From: Aquimarina pacifica
GTDB lineage: Bacteria; Bacteroidota; Bacteroidia; Flavobacteriales; Flavobacteriaceae
Direction of reading: 5' to 3'
NCBI RefSeq assembly: GCF_000520955.1
Contig: NZ_JACC01000006.1
Location: 171,171-235,170 of the forward strand
Length of the DNA: 64,000 nt
This document shows positions 37,923 to 47,653 of the stretch, one piece after another. The position numbers and the translations under genes are program-made. The notes below the pieces were generated by a model. It was not told the DNA's origin. It saw only the letters and a program-made list of their open reading frames with translations, and ran no database searches. Each line of letters begins with the position of its first letter. Position 1 is the stretch's first letter.

Positions 37923-37950
37923 CCGAGCTATCAAAAAGCTCGGTTTTTTT
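37923..37950 (+). terminator. intrinsic terminator of the small membrane protein gene
   Basis: Perfect 7-bp stem CCGAGCT/AGCTCGG (37923-37929 with 37937-37943), 7-nt loop, directly followed by seven T. Confidence 0.85.
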
Positions 37951-38019
37951 ATTTCTAAATTTCATTATTGTTACTCAAAAAAAGCTACATTTAATGGTCT
38001 TAAAACAAACCATTTTTTG

Positions 38020-39183
38020 ATGCTGGCAATTTCCTCTTTAGACCCTATTATAACACTTGTAGCCATACTTGCTGTATTAGTAATTGCAGTTAGTATGATT
38101 CTTAGAAAATTTAACCAAACTTATATTATAGGCTATATTTTGGTCGGTGTAATTCTTGGTGAACACGGCTTAAATGCCATACAGGATGCGACTTCAATTC
38201 ATCTCCTTGGAGAGTTAGGCGTTATTCTATTGTTGTTTTTTATTGGCATGGAAATCAACCTTATTGATTTCTTGAAAAGATGGAAACTTGCTGTTATAGG
38301 TACCCTTTCACAAATAGCTATTAGTGTTGTTTTGGTATTATGTATAGGTTATTATTATGATTGGAACTTTGCTCGTTCCGTAGTTATTGGTTTTGTTATT
38401 GCCTTAAGTAGCTCAGCTGTGGTAATTAAACTTCTTCAGGATAAGAACCTTATAGATACCAAAGTTGGCAAAAACGTTCTAAGTATTTTATTGGCTCAAG
38501 ATGTTGCCTTAGTACCACTTCTAATCATTATTTCTCAATTAGGAGGAAAATCAGAATCAACAGAAAATATTATACTAATGATCGTTGGAGCGGTTTTAAT
38601 TGTAGTCATCCTAGGATATATCTATATAAAAGGCGCTATCGTGTTACCCTTTTCTAAAAAAATATACCGCGATCACGAGTTACAGGTATTTATGGCTGTA
38701 TTTTTATGCTTTGGATGTGCTTTAGCCACATCTCTTTTTGGAATATCTGCTGCTTTAGGAGCTTTTGTTGGAGGCATGATCATTAATGCAGCTCGGGCAA
38801 CACACTGGATTCACGATACCTTGCATTCTTTTAGGATATTGTTTGTTTCCTTCTTTTTTATTAGTGTAGGCTTACAAATTGACCTGACATTTATCTATCA
38901 AAATTTACTCACAATTTCTATTACAATTGTTGTGGTTTACATTACCAATCATTTATTAAACTCTTTGATTCTTCGGGTATTTTCGTGCAATTGGAAAGAA
39001 GCCATTTTAGGAGGTGCACTGCTAGCACAAATTGGTGAATTGAGTTTTCTGCTAAGCTCTACCGCTTTTAACTTGGGAATTATCGAAAATTTTGGATATA
39101 ACTTTACAATTAGTTTGATCTCATTGACCCTGGTGGTTAGTCCTTTTTGGATAGGGATTACAGAAAAAATTATCAAAAAATAG
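38020..39183 (+). CDS. Kef-type cation:proton antiporter
   Basis: A 387-aa CPA2-family membrane protein with about 12 helices (start at ATG 38020 directly after a TTG). Seen motifs: GYILVGVILGEHGL in helices 2-3, ELGVILLLFFIGMEI, LAQDVALVPLL, ISAALGAFVGGMI and ALLAQIGELSFLLSS. No cytosolic RCK/TrkA domain follows, so it is shorter than KefB/KefC (about 600 aa). The likely role is K+ or Na+/H+ exchange under stress. No copy of the island motif was found directly in front. Confidence 0.86.
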   Translation: MLAISSLDPIITLVAILAVLVIAVSMILRKFNQTYIIGYILVGVILGEHGLNAIQDATSIHLLGELGVILLLFFIGMEINLIDFLKRWKLAVIGTLSQIAISVVLVLCIGYYYDWNFARSVVIGFVIALSSSAVVIKLLQDKNLIDTKVGKNVLSILLAQDVALVPLLIIISQLGGKSESTENIILMIVGAVLIVVILGYIYIKGAIVLPFSKKIYRDHELQVFMAVFLCFGCALATSLFGISAALGAFVGGMIINAARATHWIHDTLHSFRILFVSFFFISVGLQIDLTFIYQNLLTISITIVVVYITNHLLNSLILRVFSCNWKEAILGGALLAQIGELSFLLSSTAFNLGIIENFGYNFTISLISLTLVVSPFWIGITEKIIKK

Positions 39184-40007
39184 GCAAAGTTCAAATTGAA
39201 GATTTCTTAAGGCTAATTAACTTCATTTAGTGACCATAAAAAATTCTTGAATTAATACGACGCACTGTAAAATTTGATGTCTCAAGTTATGGTTTTATAG
39301 GCCTGATTTTTTTAACATTTAAAAATTAACAAAAAAAGTTTTTGATATCACTTTTTTATTACATTTGAATATAATTAATAATGAGTCCGTTAAGGACGCA
39401 TTGCCTACATAAATGAAAACGTTTTTCAGATTCGGGCTTAGGAGCATAAAGAAGTCTACTCCAAAAGCTGCCTCAGGGATGGGGAACCGAATTCTCAGGC
39501 TGACTTCCAAAAAGCATGCAATTGCACTTCAATTTTTTGAACGGATAAAATTCGTTCCCTACACCATTTCTATTATTCGAGTATGAGATAATTGATATAA
39601 ATGGCAAAGTCATTTTTCGTATCATTTTTTATTTTTTTAATCTCGTATAATGAAATGATCCATAGGTTTTTAGGCTATTTTGGTCTGTGTTTCTAATGGT
39701 GAATTTCATCTGCAATTCAAAAACAAAACAGATGAAAACAAAATATATCGATCAAACCTTTCATTTCACTATTTGTGTAGTACCCCTGTTATATCAGTTT
39801 ACGGAACGTACAGATACTCCTTTTTGGAATTATTTCTGCCAAATAAGTGACTCAACAACAAGTTATGGGTCTTATAGTGGAGCTGTGCCTAATGAAAAGA
39901 TTACCTGGGGTAAATTGGATTATAGACACTTCAAAGTTCATTATTGAATCAGATGCTACCATTGTAACACCATTAATACTTGCCTATTTACTAGATATGT
40001 AGACAAA
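39184..40007. other. 824-bp stretch without a convincing gene
   Basis: AT-rich. The part 39385-39530 is less AT-rich than its surroundings and may be a remnant, but neither strand gives a protein that I recognise. A frame at 39687-39947 (86 aa) lacks family features and contains the weak promoter-motif copy F, so I do not call it a gene. Confidence 0.4.
39845..39872 (+). promoter_or_regulatory. weak copy F of the island promoter motif
   Basis: AAGTGACTC, 11 nt, ATGGGTCT: same spacing, with four or five mismatches to the consensus. It lies 135 nt before the 101-aa acidic protein, whose paralogue at 49023 has the good copy E. Weak on its own. Confidence 0.35.
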
Positions 40008-40313
40008 ATGAGAACAGAACGAAACGCACATTTAAAAAAGGTAATTGTTGATTACAAAAAACTCAACAATAACATCCTGGATCTATTAGTGACCACATAT
40101 CCGGATGGATATGATGATGAAGATGTCATCATTTTTAGAAATGCTCAAAACGAAATAGTCGAGTGTGTAGAGGTAAAAACCGAAGATACACTATACCTGG
40201 TAAAAGTTAGTAAACGCCTTGTGACTGCTATGGAAGACTATAGTGAGACCGATGACAGTGATGATGAAAAAGAACTGGACATACCTGAAGAACAAGAAAT
40301 AGAAGAAGATTAA
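40008..40313 (+). CDS. small acidic protein, paralogue of the 49.0-kb protein
   Basis: A 101-aa cytoplasmic protein. Residues 9-72 align with the 90-aa protein at 49023-49295 (shared pattern KKV-VDY--L, TYPDGYDDEDVI/AYPNGFANSDVM, DTLYLVK/DTLFLIK). The C-terminal 30 residues are almost all Asp/Glu. No known family. First gene of a close plus-strand run (12 nt to the VOC gene) that continues with RMD1, RimK and SET genes. Confidence 0.7.
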   Translation: MRTERNAHLKKVIVDYKKLNNNILDLLVTTYPDGYDDEDVIIFRNAQNEIVECVEVKTEDTLYLVKVSKRLVTAMEDYSETDDSDDEKELDIPEEQEIEED

Positions 40314-40325
40314 AATAATAAAACA

Positions 40326-40742
40326 ATGAAAAAGGCAGAATTTCATTTGGCTCTTCCCTGTGAAGATCTAGAAAAAACAAAAAACTTCTATGTATATAAA
40401 CTAGGGGGGCAATTAGGAAGATATTCAGATACTTGGATTGATATCAATTTTTATGGAAATCAAATAACCTTTACAAAAGCAGGAAACTTTAATTTTAATT
40501 TTAAAAATTATCGTTTAGGTGAACAGGTACTGCCTTCTTTTCATTTTGGAGTGATCATTGATTCTGAAAGATGGGATACGTTGTATTTACGACTTTGTTC
40601 AATGAATCTTGAAGTAACAACCGAAGTAACATTTTTCGAAAATAAAGTGGGAGAACACCTCTCCTTCTTTATTAAAGATCCAAATGGTTATTCGGTAGAG
40701 TTTAAAAGTTTTAAAAACCACGGAGAGATATTCACCGTGTAA
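40326..40742 (+). CDS. VOC/glyoxalase-like protein
   Basis: A 138-aa protein of the vicinal-oxygen-chelate fold: it starts KAEFHLALPCEDLEKTKNFYVYKLGGQLGR (beta-alpha-beta start with His) and ends LSFFIKDPNGYSVEFKSF, the typical C-terminal strand with a Glu metal ligand. The substrate is unknown (glyoxalase, dioxygenase or binding protein). It sits 12 nt after the acidic protein and 5 nt before the RMD1 gene. Confidence 0.82.
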   Translation: MKKAEFHLALPCEDLEKTKNFYVYKLGGQLGRYSDTWIDINFYGNQITFTKAGNFNFNFKNYRLGEQVLPSFHFGVIIDSERWDTLYLRLCSMNLEVTTEVTFFENKVGEHLSFFIKDPNGYSVEFKSFKNHGEIFTV

Positions 40743-40747
40743 CAAAA

Positions 40748-41527
40748 ATGAAGACACAAGCATATGCGGTACAAATTGCGGATGTAATTTCGATAAAGAA
40801 TTGCAGAAAAAATTTCGAGGCTGAATTATTATTCTTTGATACAGATGAACTGTTTTACGAATATTATCAAGGGCAATATATCTATATTTTCAAGTATGGA
40901 GTGATTTGTTTTTATAATATCAGTAAAGATAATGCTGAAGAGATTTGTAATGATATATTGATGTATGGTAAAAATTTCATTGGAGAAGAAGTTTCTGAAA
41001 ACATCAACATAACTATTGGAGGAAAATCCAATACAGTATCTTTTGGAACTGTTACCCTGAAGAAGTTTAACGTAGAATCATTACGCCTTATCATGCTTAA
41101 TGTTTCTCAATCTGTTGCACTTGATAATTATTCAAACATCTCAGAACAGATCTTAGAAGACACCAAGGTACACACCACCTATCTTGAAGAAAAAGGCAAG
41201 TTGGATATCAGTGGTAAAAACCTAAAGAAATATATTGGGCGCGTATTAAACATCAAAAATAAAATTTCAGAAAATCTCTACATATTTGACTCTCACGATG
41301 TGACTTGGGATGATGAAACCCTCAACAAACTCGATGAGGATCTTAAACGTGTTTTTGACTTAAAAGACAGATGTCGAAGTATTCATGATCAGATCGAAAT
41401 TATAAAAGAAAACCTTGAGCTATTTAAGGACATTATGTTTCATAAAGAAAGTAGTAAGCTAGAATGGATCATTATCATTTTAATTCTGGTGGAAGTCATA
41501 GATATGTTCATTATAAAATTAATATAA
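40748..41527 (+). CDS. RMD1/DUF155-family protein
   Basis: A 259-aa protein matching the RMD1/YagE (DUF155) family: [18 protein letters not shown] in the N-terminal part, then a long helical region ([37 protein letters not shown]) and a single C-terminal membrane helix ([17 protein letters not shown]). Eukaryotic relatives are mitochondrial translation or sporulation proteins; the bacterial role is unclear. It lies 5 nt after the VOC gene, and the next gene probably starts 14 nt downstream. Confidence 0.8.
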   Translation: MKTQAYAVQIADVISIKNCRKNFEAELLFFDTDELFYEYYQGQYIYIFKYGVICFYNISKDNAEEICNDILMYGKNFIGEEVSENINITIGGKSNTVSFGTVTLKKFNVESLRLIMLNVSQSVALDNYSNISEQILEDTKVHTTYLEEKGKLDISGKNLKKYIGRVLNIKNKISENLYIFDSHDVTWDDETLNKLDEDLKRVFDLKDRCRSIHDQIEIIKENLELFKDIMFHKESSKLEWIIIILILVEVIDMFIIKLI

Positions 41528-41541
41528 ATACAAAAAAGACA

Positions 41542-42918
41542 TTGGAAGTAAAAGACCTAAAAATAATTGGAAGTGAAGAATGGTGCGTATTCAACGAATT
41601 TGGCATTCCGGCTATCAAAGCACGTGTAGATTCTGGAGCAAAAACCTCTTCAATACAAGCAAATAATATTAAACTCATTCATAAAGGAACTGAAGAATGG
41701 GTACGCTTTGAGGTCAACCCTATTCAGGATAATAGAAGCATCATAATACCTTGTGAAACGAAACTTCACGATAAGCGTGTAGTAAAAAGTTCGTCTGGAA
41801 TTTCAGAACAACGTTTTGTTATCAAAACACCTGTATCCTTGAATGGAACTACCTTTGACATCGAGCTTACCTTAGCTAATCGAGACGCTATGGAATTCAG
41901 AATGTTGTTAGGACGTGAGGCATTGATTGATAGATACATTGTAAACCCATCTGTAAGTTTTGCACAGCAAAATTTTACAAATGATGAGATTCAAACAAAG
42001 TATAGACCTTTTATTAAGGAAAAATCAGGATTAAAGATAGCCTTACTTGCCAGTAATCCTGAACTGTATAGCAATAAACGCATTATAGAGGCAGGCATTG
42101 CCAGAGGTCACGAAATGGTATTTCTAAACGTAGAGCAGGCTTATATGAAATTAGATGCTACAGAACCTGAAATACGCTACCGCGGAGGAAACATCATTGA
42201 TGAATTTGATGCTATTATCCCAAGGATACGACCATCAATGACTTTCTATGCGTGTGCATTAATCCGACAATTTGATTCTATGGGAGCCTTTTGCTTGAAT
42301 ACAGCAGAAGCGATTACCCAATCCAGAGATAAGCTATTGGCGACCCAACTTTTTGCCAAACACGATATTCATATCCCGATTACGGGATTTGCAAAGTCTC
42401 CTCTAGACACCAAAGACTTGATCAAAATGGTAAATGGAGCCCCGCTGATTATTAAACTCCTAGAAAGTACTCAAGGAAAAGGCGTTGTGCTAGCAGAAAC
42501 CAATAAAGCAGCAGAAAGTGTGATCAACGCTTTTAAAAGTGTACAAACCAATATATTAGTACAGGAATTTATAAAAGAAGCTAATGGCCAGGATATTCGA
42601 TGTTTTGTAGTCAATGGCAAAGTAGTAGCATCCATGCAAAGACAAGCTGCAAAAGGAGAATTTAGAGCTAATATTCATCAAGGAGGTGCTGCTTCTAAAA
42701 TTAAAATTACAGCAGAAGAACGAAAACTAGCGATTAAAGCAGCTAAAATATTGAATTTACCAGTTGCAGGGGTTGACATTATTCGATCCAATAAAGGTCC
42801 TCTTTTATTAGAAGTGAATTCATCACCAGGACTAGAAGGGATAGAAAATGCTACCGGATTAGATATTGCCAATATTATGATTGAAGCCATTGAAAAGAAG
42901 TTAAAATTTAAACGATGA
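41542..42918 (+). CDS. retropepsin-like domain fused to RimK ATP-grasp ligase
   Basis: A two-domain protein of about 458 aa. The N-terminal part (about 1-140) is the RimK-associated retropepsin-like (ATP-dependent zinc protease, COG4067-type) domain: [22 protein letters not shown] contains the D-S-G-A active-site motif, later LLGREAL. The C-terminal part is a RimK ATP-grasp: [21 protein letters not shown]-type strand, [17 protein letters not shown] and [14 protein letters not shown]. RimK enzymes add glutamate or related residues to protein tails. I prefer the TTG start at 41542; the only ATG (41464) would overlap the RMD1 gene by 64 nt. It overlaps the SET gene by 4 nt. Confidence 0.86.
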   Translation: MEVKDLKIIGSEEWCVFNEFGIPAIKARVDSGAKTSSIQANNIKLIHKGTEEWVRFEVNPIQDNRSIIIPCETKLHDKRVVKSSSGISEQRFVIKTPVSLNGTTFDIELTLANRDAMEFRMLLGREALIDRYIVNPSVSFAQQNFTNDEIQTKYRPFIKEKSGLKIALLASNPELYSNKRIIEAGIARGHEMVFLNVEQAYMKLDATEPEIRYRGGNIIDEFDAIIPRIRPSMTFYACALIRQFDSMGAFCLNTAEAITQSRDKLLATQLFAKHDIHIPITGFAKSPLDTKDLIKMVNGAPLIIKLLESTQGKGVVLAETNKAAESVINAFKSVQTNILVQEFIKEANGQDIRCFVVNGKVVASMQRQAAKGEFRANIHQGGAASKIKITAEERKLAIKAAKILNLPVAGVDIIRSNKGPLLLEVNSSPGLEGIENATGLDIANIMIEAIEKKLKFKR

Positions 42919-43502
42919 TACATCCCGATACAGAAATACGGTTTATAAGCAATGAAGTTGGCTATGGTGTGGTAGCAAAAGAATTAATTCCTATAGGAAC
43001 GATTACATGGATATTGGATAAGTTTGATCGTGAGTTCACTCCAGATCAGTATGAAATATTAGAGCCTATTTATAAGAACATTTTGGAAACCTACGCTTAT
43101 AAAAACAATTTGGGTAATCAAGTATTATGTTGGGATAACGCAAGGTTTGTAAACCATAGTTTTAATGCAAACTGCCTTACAACTGCTTATAACTTCGAAC
43201 TGGCGGTTAGAGATATTTATCCAGGAGAGCAATTAACCGATGACTATGGCTATCTGAACATTGATAGTCCTTTTAGAGGAATTGATGAAGGAACCAGGAG
43301 AAAAATTGTGTATCCAGACGATTTGCTGAAATATCACAAATCTTGGGACAAAAAATTAATCAAAGCTTTCAAATATGTGTCCAAAGTGAAGCAGCCCTTA
43401 ATTGGATTGTTGGATGAAAAGCTATGGCAATTAGCTGTACAGATCGAAAAAGGAGAAAAAGAAATGGAGTCCATATTAAAAAATTATCACTACAAGGTAT
43501 AA
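42915..43502 (+). CDS. SET-domain protein (putative protein lysine methyltransferase)
   Basis: A 195-aa protein with the SET fold: [17 protein letters not shown] at the start, [17 protein letters not shown] (the NHS pseudoknot motif) and [11 protein letters not shown]. No post-SET Cys cluster. It overlaps the RimK gene by 4 nt (ATGA at 42915-42918), so ligase and methyltransferase are made together, which suggests that both modify the same protein. Bacterial SET proteins of this size are poorly characterised. Confidence 0.84.
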   Translation: MIHPDTEIRFISNEVGYGVVAKELIPIGTITWILDKFDREFTPDQYEILEPIYKNILETYAYKNNLGNQVLCWDNARFVNHSFNANCLTTAYNFELAVRDIYPGEQLTDDYGYLNIDSPFRGIDEGTRRKIVYPDDLLKYHKSWDKKLIKAFKYVSKVKQPLIGLLDEKLWQLAVQIEKGEKEMESILKNYHYKV

Positions 43503-43551
43503 GAGTGAAAAAACAAAGCAATACAGTCATTTAATTCAACATTAACTGCCT

Positions 43552-43968
43552 ATGAGAATCAAAAAACATAAAGAAAAGTCTCGTCTAATTGTTTATCAGG
43601 GAGATGAACTTTTAGTGCTTCAAAAACATACCGCCGAGCTTGAGTATGGACTTATAGGAGGCTTTCTAGAGCAAGGAGAATCTCCGGAAACTGCATTGAT
43701 GAGGGAAGCTTACGAAGAAGTAGCAATTCAACTCTCAGAACAAGACTTGGAGTACCAATGTTCTATTACTATCGAGCTAAAAAATAAACACAAGCTTTCT
43801 AAACACTATTTTGTTTGTAAAGATGCAAACAAATCATTTTCACTCAATGAGCCTGATAAGTTTAGAAAAATTGAGTGGGTCTATTGGAAAGATGCCATAA
43901 AATTTCTGGGGAAATCAGATAGAAAAGTAGTGAAATCCTTATTTAAACCTTGTAAACTGAATTATTAA
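43552..43968 (+). CDS. Nudix hydrolase
   Basis: A 138-aa protein with a Nudix box GFLEQGESPETALMREAYEEV followed by AI; the REAYEE core and upstream Glu are intact, and the usual Gly near the end of the box is Ala. It hydrolyses a nucleoside diphosphate derivative; substrate unknown. It lies 49 nt after the SET gene, same direction, and 11 nt before a small acidic protein gene. Confidence 0.86.
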   Translation: MRIKKHKEKSRLIVYQGDELLVLQKHTAELEYGLIGGFLEQGESPETALMREAYEEVAIQLSEQDLEYQCSITIELKNKHKLSKHYFVCKDANKSFSLNEPDKFRKIEWVYWKDAIKFLGKSDRKVVKSLFKPCKLNY

Positions 43969-43979
43969 AATCAATAGAT

Positions 43980-44234
43980 ATGAATGGCGCTATTATTAAT
44001 CAAAATGTAGAGTATGGGGTATTTAAGAAATACTACGATGGGTATTATCAATTCAAGATGGAAAACAACGAGATTATTGTATTTGAAGAAGTGTCTCCTG
44101 TAGTAATTAGAAAATTTGACCTTAAATCAGATAGATTCAAAGGCAAAAGTTTTGAAATCACCTATTCAGAATATATTGAAGATGATGATGAAGATTTTGT
44201 GTTCTTCAAAATTGAGAAATTGGAATTAGCTTAG
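43980..44234 (+). CDS. small acidic protein, cytoplasmic paralogue of the 44.4-kb protein
   Basis: An 84-aa protein without a signal peptide. The pattern GVFKKYYDGYYQFKMENNE, IVFEEVSPVVIRKFDL, SDRFKGKSFEITY aligns with GVFDSFDGEHFIFSYTNEE, VIVFAKANSEILKKFNL, SEKFMSKTFNITF of the exported 117-aa protein at 44430. The family is unknown and restricted to this island within the window. Confidence 0.68.
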   Translation: MNGAIINQNVEYGVFKKYYDGYYQFKMENNEIIVFEEVSPVVIRKFDLKSDRFKGKSFEITYSEYIEDDDEDFVFFKIEKLELA

Positions 44235-44267
44235 AATTATTAATGATAAAAAATTAAATCAATTTAA

Positions 44268-44295
44268 ATGTGACCTCTTGATTAAAAATGTGTCA
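44268..44295 (+). promoter_or_regulatory. island promoter motif, copy D (exported acidic protein gene)
   Basis: ATGTGACCT, 11 nt, ATGTGTCA: a perfect match to the consensus, in the 195-nt gap before the exported acidic protein, 134 nt from its start codon. Confidence 0.72.
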
Positions 44296-44429
44296 CAATC
44301 TTAAAAATAAAATTGCAATCAACCCATCACGTGTAAGTATCTAAGAGATGATTTACTAAAAGCACCAGACTTGAGGTGATAATAATCTGGATTTTTTAAA
44401 AACATAATAAAACTTAAATCTTACATATC

Positions 44430-44783
44430 ATGAAAAATTCAAAAAACGTAGTATTCGTTCTAATTACATTCTTTTTTTGCAGCGTAACTGCTAATACGCA
44501 AGCTTTAGATAAAGATACAGAAACCATCACAGGTGTATTTGATAGTTTTGATGGAGAGCACTTTATCTTCAGCTATACTAATGAAGAAGATGAAGAGGAT
44601 GTCATAGTTTTTGCAAAGGCCAACTCAGAAATTCTTAAGAAGTTTAACCTTAGTAGTGAGAAATTTATGAGTAAAACTTTTAATATCACTTTCATTACAG
44701 AAACCGAAACAGAAATTGATGAAGATGGTGACGAGCAAGAATACAGTTTTAGAACAATTGTTGACTTAGAATTGTTAGACTAA
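44430..44783 (+). CDS. exported small acidic protein
   Basis: A 117-aa protein with a signal peptide (MKNSKNVVFVLITFFFCSVTANTQA). The mature part is an exported copy of the domain in the 84-aa protein 196 nt upstream. The acidic loops (EEDEEDVIVF, EIDEDGDEQE) could bind cations, which is an inference. It is followed 19 nt later by an acidic lipoprotein. Confidence 0.7.
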   Translation: MKNSKNVVFVLITFFFCSVTANTQALDKDTETITGVFDSFDGEHFIFSYTNEEDEEDVIVFAKANSEILKKFNLSSEKFMSKTFNITFITETETEIDEDGDEQEYSFRTIVDLELLD

Positions 44784-44802
44784 ACCTAAAATATTCTAAG
44801 TG

Positions 44803-45048
44803 ATGAAAATAGCTAACAAAATATCAATGCTACTAGTGATCTTTTCACTAATCTTGTTTTCCTGCAGAGAAACCAAAAAGGAAGAACCATTAGTAGAAAT
44901 CCAAACTGAAAAAGTCGCTCCAGAGACTAGCGAAGAGGATGGTGAGGAAGAAAATATAGAATCAGAAAAAGAGTATGATTCAAACGAAGGAGAGAGTGAA
45001 ATCGAAGAGTCTGAAGAAGAAACCGATACACTTTCAATAGAGGAATAA
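44803..45048 (+). CDS. acidic low-complexity lipoprotein
   Basis: An 81-aa protein starting at ATG 44803. Lipoprotein signal MKIANKISMLLVIFSLILF then SC (lipobox). The mature tail is almost pure Glu/Ser/Asp (EEDGEEENIESEKEY and on). It could act as a surface cation sponge or simply a spacer; function unknown. A strong terminator follows at 45069. Confidence 0.65.
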   Translation: MKIANKISMLLVIFSLILFSCRETKKEEPLVEIQTEKVAPETSEEDGEEENIESEKEYDSNEGESEIEESEEETDTLSIEE

Positions 45049-45068
45049 TTCAAGCTCAACTAGTGATT

Positions 45069-45110
45069 AAAAGCACTCATAGGGCTAAAAACCGTGAGTG
45101 CTTTTTTATT
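45069..45110 (+). terminator. intrinsic terminator before gdhA
   Basis: Perfect 11-bp stem AAAAGCACTCA/TGAGTGCTTTT (45069-45079 with 45095-45105) followed by T-rich sequence. It lies inside the extended open frame of the next gene, confirming that glutamate dehydrogenase starts further downstream. Confidence 0.85.
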
Positions 45111-45158
45111 CATCTCATTAGAGCAAACAGTTCAACACTTTTCTTAAATAATACGAAC

Positions 45159-46502
45159 GTGAAAGACAAAATAGAAACTTTTATGGAAGAAGTAAGAGCT
45201 CGAAATATGCACGAACCGGAGTTCTTACAGGCAGTACAAGAAGTTGCAGAAACAGTCATCCCTTTTATTGCATCTCAGGAAATTTATGACGGTAAAAATA
45301 TCTTACTTAGAATGGTTGAACCCGAAAGAGCCATTACTTTTAGGGTGCCATGGGTAGATGATAAAGGTGAAATTCAGGTAAACCGCGGTTATCGCATTCA
45401 AATGAACTCTGCCATTGGTCCTTATAAAGGTGGGCTACGTTTCCATCCCACCGTAAATATGAGTGTTCTTAAGTTTTTAGCTTTTGAGCAAGTATTTAAA
45501 AATAGCCTTACTACTCTACCAATGGGTGGTGGAAAAGGAGGTTCTGATTTTAACCCAAAAGGAAAATCGGATAACGAAATTATGCGCTTTTGCCATAGTT
45601 TTATGAGCGAACTTTTTAGACATATCGGTCCGAATACCGATGTTCCTGCAGGTGACATTGGCGTGAGTAGTCGTGAGATAGGATATTTATTTGGGATGTA
45701 CCGCAAAATCAAAAATGAGTTTACAGGAGTTCTTACAGGTAAAGGCTTAAGCTGGGGAGGGTCACTAATACGTCCTGAAGCTACTGGCTATGGTACTGTG
45801 TATTTTGCTGAAAGTATGCTGGCAACCAGAAAAGATACAATAAAAGGGAAAACAGTTTCTATTTCCGGATCGGGTAACGTAGCACAATATGCCGCAGAAA
45901 AAGTAATTCAGTTGGGAGGAAAAGTGGTTACACTATCTGATTCTTCGGGATATATTTATGATAAAGATGGTATTGATCAAGAAAAATTAAAATATATAAT
46001 GCACCTCAAAAATGTAGTTAGAGGAAGGATTAACGAGTATACTAAAAAATATTCTTCAGCTACATTTTTTGAAGGAGAAACACCCTGGAATACCACTTGC
46101 GATATTGCCTTACCTTGTGCAACCCAAAATGAACTTAATGGTGAAGATGCCAAAGCTCTCATCAAAAATGGTTGTATTTGTGTGAGTGAAGGTGTTAATA
46201 TGCCAAGTACCCCAGAGGCGATATCTGAATTTCATAAAGCAAGAATTCTATTTGCTCCTGGTAAGGCATCCAATGCTGGTGGTGTGGCAACCTCTGGACT
46301 AGAAATGACTCAAAATTCGTTGCGCTACAATTGGACACGCGACGAGGTAGACCAAAAACTGCAACAGATTATGGCTAATATCCATAAATCGTGCCTAGAG
46401 TATGGTACTGAAGACAGTGGTTATGTGGATTATGTAAAAGGAGCTAATATAGCAGGTTTTGTAAAAGTTGCTGATGCAATGTTGGCACAAGGAGTGGTAT
46501 AA
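45159..46502 (+). CDS. gdhA: NADP-type glutamate dehydrogenase
   Basis: Start GTG at 45159 gives 447 aa, the usual length of GdhA-type hexameric enzymes; the open frame extends to 45063 but runs through a terminator. It interconverts 2-oxoglutarate + ammonia and glutamate. Seen motifs: GPYKGGLRFHPTVN with the substrate lysines, LPMGGGKGGSDFNPKGKSD (catalytic Lys), PAGDIGVSSREIGYLFG and the Rossmann glycines SGSGNVAQYAAEK. The C-terminus is complete. Glutamate is also the substrate of RimK-type ligases and a compatible solute, so its presence in this stress island makes sense, although this link is inferred. Confidence 0.93.
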   Translation: MKDKIETFMEEVRARNMHEPEFLQAVQEVAETVIPFIASQEIYDGKNILLRMVEPERAITFRVPWVDDKGEIQVNRGYRIQMNSAIGPYKGGLRFHPTVNMSVLKFLAFEQVFKNSLTTLPMGGGKGGSDFNPKGKSDNEIMRFCHSFMSELFRHIGPNTDVPAGDIGVSSREIGYLFGMYRKIKNEFTGVLTGKGLSWGGSLIRPEATGYGTVYFAESMLATRKDTIKGKTVSISGSGNVAQYAAEKVIQLGGKVVTLSDSSGYIYDKDGIDQEKLKYIMHLKNVVRGRINEYTKKYSSATFFEGETPWNTTCDIALPCATQNELNGEDAKALIKNGCICVSEGVNMPSTPEAISEFHKARILFAPGKASNAGGVATSGLEMTQNSLRYNWTRDEVDQKLQQIMANIHKSCLEYGTEDSGYVDYVKGANIAGFVKVADAMLAQGVV

Positions 46503-46565
46503 ATATAAATGAGCCCCAATTCTAATTAACATATTGATTCACAACCGATTTATTTGTTAAACCAA

Positions 46566-46600
46566 ACGAAACCGCTTTTATGGCGGTTTCGTATTTTTAT
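46566..46600 (+). terminator. intrinsic terminator after gdhA
   Basis: Perfect 10-bp stem ACGAAACCGC/GCGGTTTCGT (46566-46575 with 46583-46592), 7-nt loop, followed by ATTTTTAT. Confidence 0.85.
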
Positions 46601-46625
46601 AGATGTTTCATCAAAATAAGAATTA

Positions 46626-47018
46626 ATGATACCAGAACAATTACAGAATAAGGAGTTTTATAAAAAACTTGCTCATCTTTTTTATGCAGTCTCAATGGCC
46701 GACAAAAAAATGGTGATCGAAGAAAAACGTAAGATAGTATCCTATGTAGAAAAATACTGGTCACATTCTTTTGATAAAAATGATAGTAAAGAGATAATTT
46801 ATGAGACAATCCGCGAATTGATTAAAAAACAAATGACCTCTGAAGAAGCTTATCAAGTTTTTAAATCTTATTATCAAAGCAAATCTGACGGGTTTTTAAA
46901 AGACCTTTGTCAAAAAATAATGGAAGCTTCAGATGGTATTGCAACTTCTTTTTCAAGGAGAAATAAATCAGAACTGATATTACTTACCAAACTTCATAAA
47001 TTATTATTCGAAAGTTAA
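46626..47018 (+). CDS. TerB-like protein 2
   Basis: A 130-aa helical protein similar in design to the TerB-like protein at 33881: KLAHLFYAVSMADKKMVIEEKRKIVSYVEKYW has the same A-x-AD-x2-ME/DGE-type helical hairpin. It is the second member of a paralogous pair at opposite ends of the island. No island motif copy was seen in front. Confidence 0.68.
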   Translation: MIPEQLQNKEFYKKLAHLFYAVSMADKKMVIEEKRKIVSYVEKYWSHSFDKNDSKEIIYETIRELIKKQMTSEEAYQVFKSYYQSKSDGFLKDLCQKIMEASDGIATSFSRRNKSELILLTKLHKLLFES

Positions 47019-47044
47019 GATTTGTATATTTAATTTATTCCAAA

Positions 47045-47635
47045 ATGAGTCACAGATTTTACATACTACTATTCGTTTCAATCATTAGTTTGTCGGTTTC
47101 AGCCCAAACCAACGTTTATGATATTATTTCTAAAAAAGACACTTTGGGAGTTCTGAAAGTTTCAAAATTGAAAGAGGGAGAAAATGTATTATATATCATC
47201 TATCATATAGAGATGAAAGTAAAATTGGTTGTTAATATACAGATGAAATATACTATTAAGGCAAGGTATGATCAAAATCAATTAATACAAGCCAGTGTTA
47301 ACAATTTTATAAATGGTAAATCACATCATTCATCCGATATCACATGGTTAGACTCTATTTACGTACTCACTACAAAAGGTAAAAAGCAACGAAAACTTAC
47401 TGAAAAGATTCGTTACAGTGGTATTCGCCTTTTCTTTGATGAGCCTACTAATATTAAAAAAGTTTTTTCAGAATATACAGGACATAATGGAAGCATCAAC
47501 AAAATTAGTGCTGGTATTTACGAACTTACTTTGCATAGCGGTAAGAAAAACAAATATTTCTATAACAATAGTGAATTAGTAAAAGCTAATATCAACAACT
47601 CGCTTATTCATTTTGATTTGGTTTTAAGAAGATAA
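47045..47635 (+). CDS. exported protein (DUF6134-like)
   Basis: A 196-aa protein with a signal peptide (MSHRFYILLFVSIISLSVSAQ). The mature part is a beta-rich domain (YDIISKKDTLGVLKVSKL, ITWLDSIYVLTTKGKK, FFDEPTNIKKVFSEY) like the DUF6134 proteins of Bacteroidetes. Probably periplasmic or outer-membrane associated; function unknown. It lies 26 nt after TerB-like gene 2 in the same direction. Confidence 0.72.
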   Translation: MSHRFYILLFVSIISLSVSAQTNVYDIISKKDTLGVLKVSKLKEGENVLYIIYHIEMKVKLVVNIQMKYTIKARYDQNQLIQASVNNFINGKSHHSSDITWLDSIYVLTTKGKKQRKLTEKIRYSGIRLFFDEPTNIKKVFSEYTGHNGSINKISAGIYELTLHSGKKNKYFYNNSELVKANINNSLIHFDLVLRR

Positions 47636-47653
47636 TAGATAATGAACGTAAAT

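Noticed and set aside
39687..39947. 86-aa open frame on the plus strand
   Set aside because: No recognised family, uneven composition, and it contains a likely promoter element; treated as non-coding.
45063..45158. Longer N-terminus for glutamate dehydrogenase
   Set aside because: It runs through a perfect terminator hairpin; the GTG at 45159 gives the standard 447 aa.
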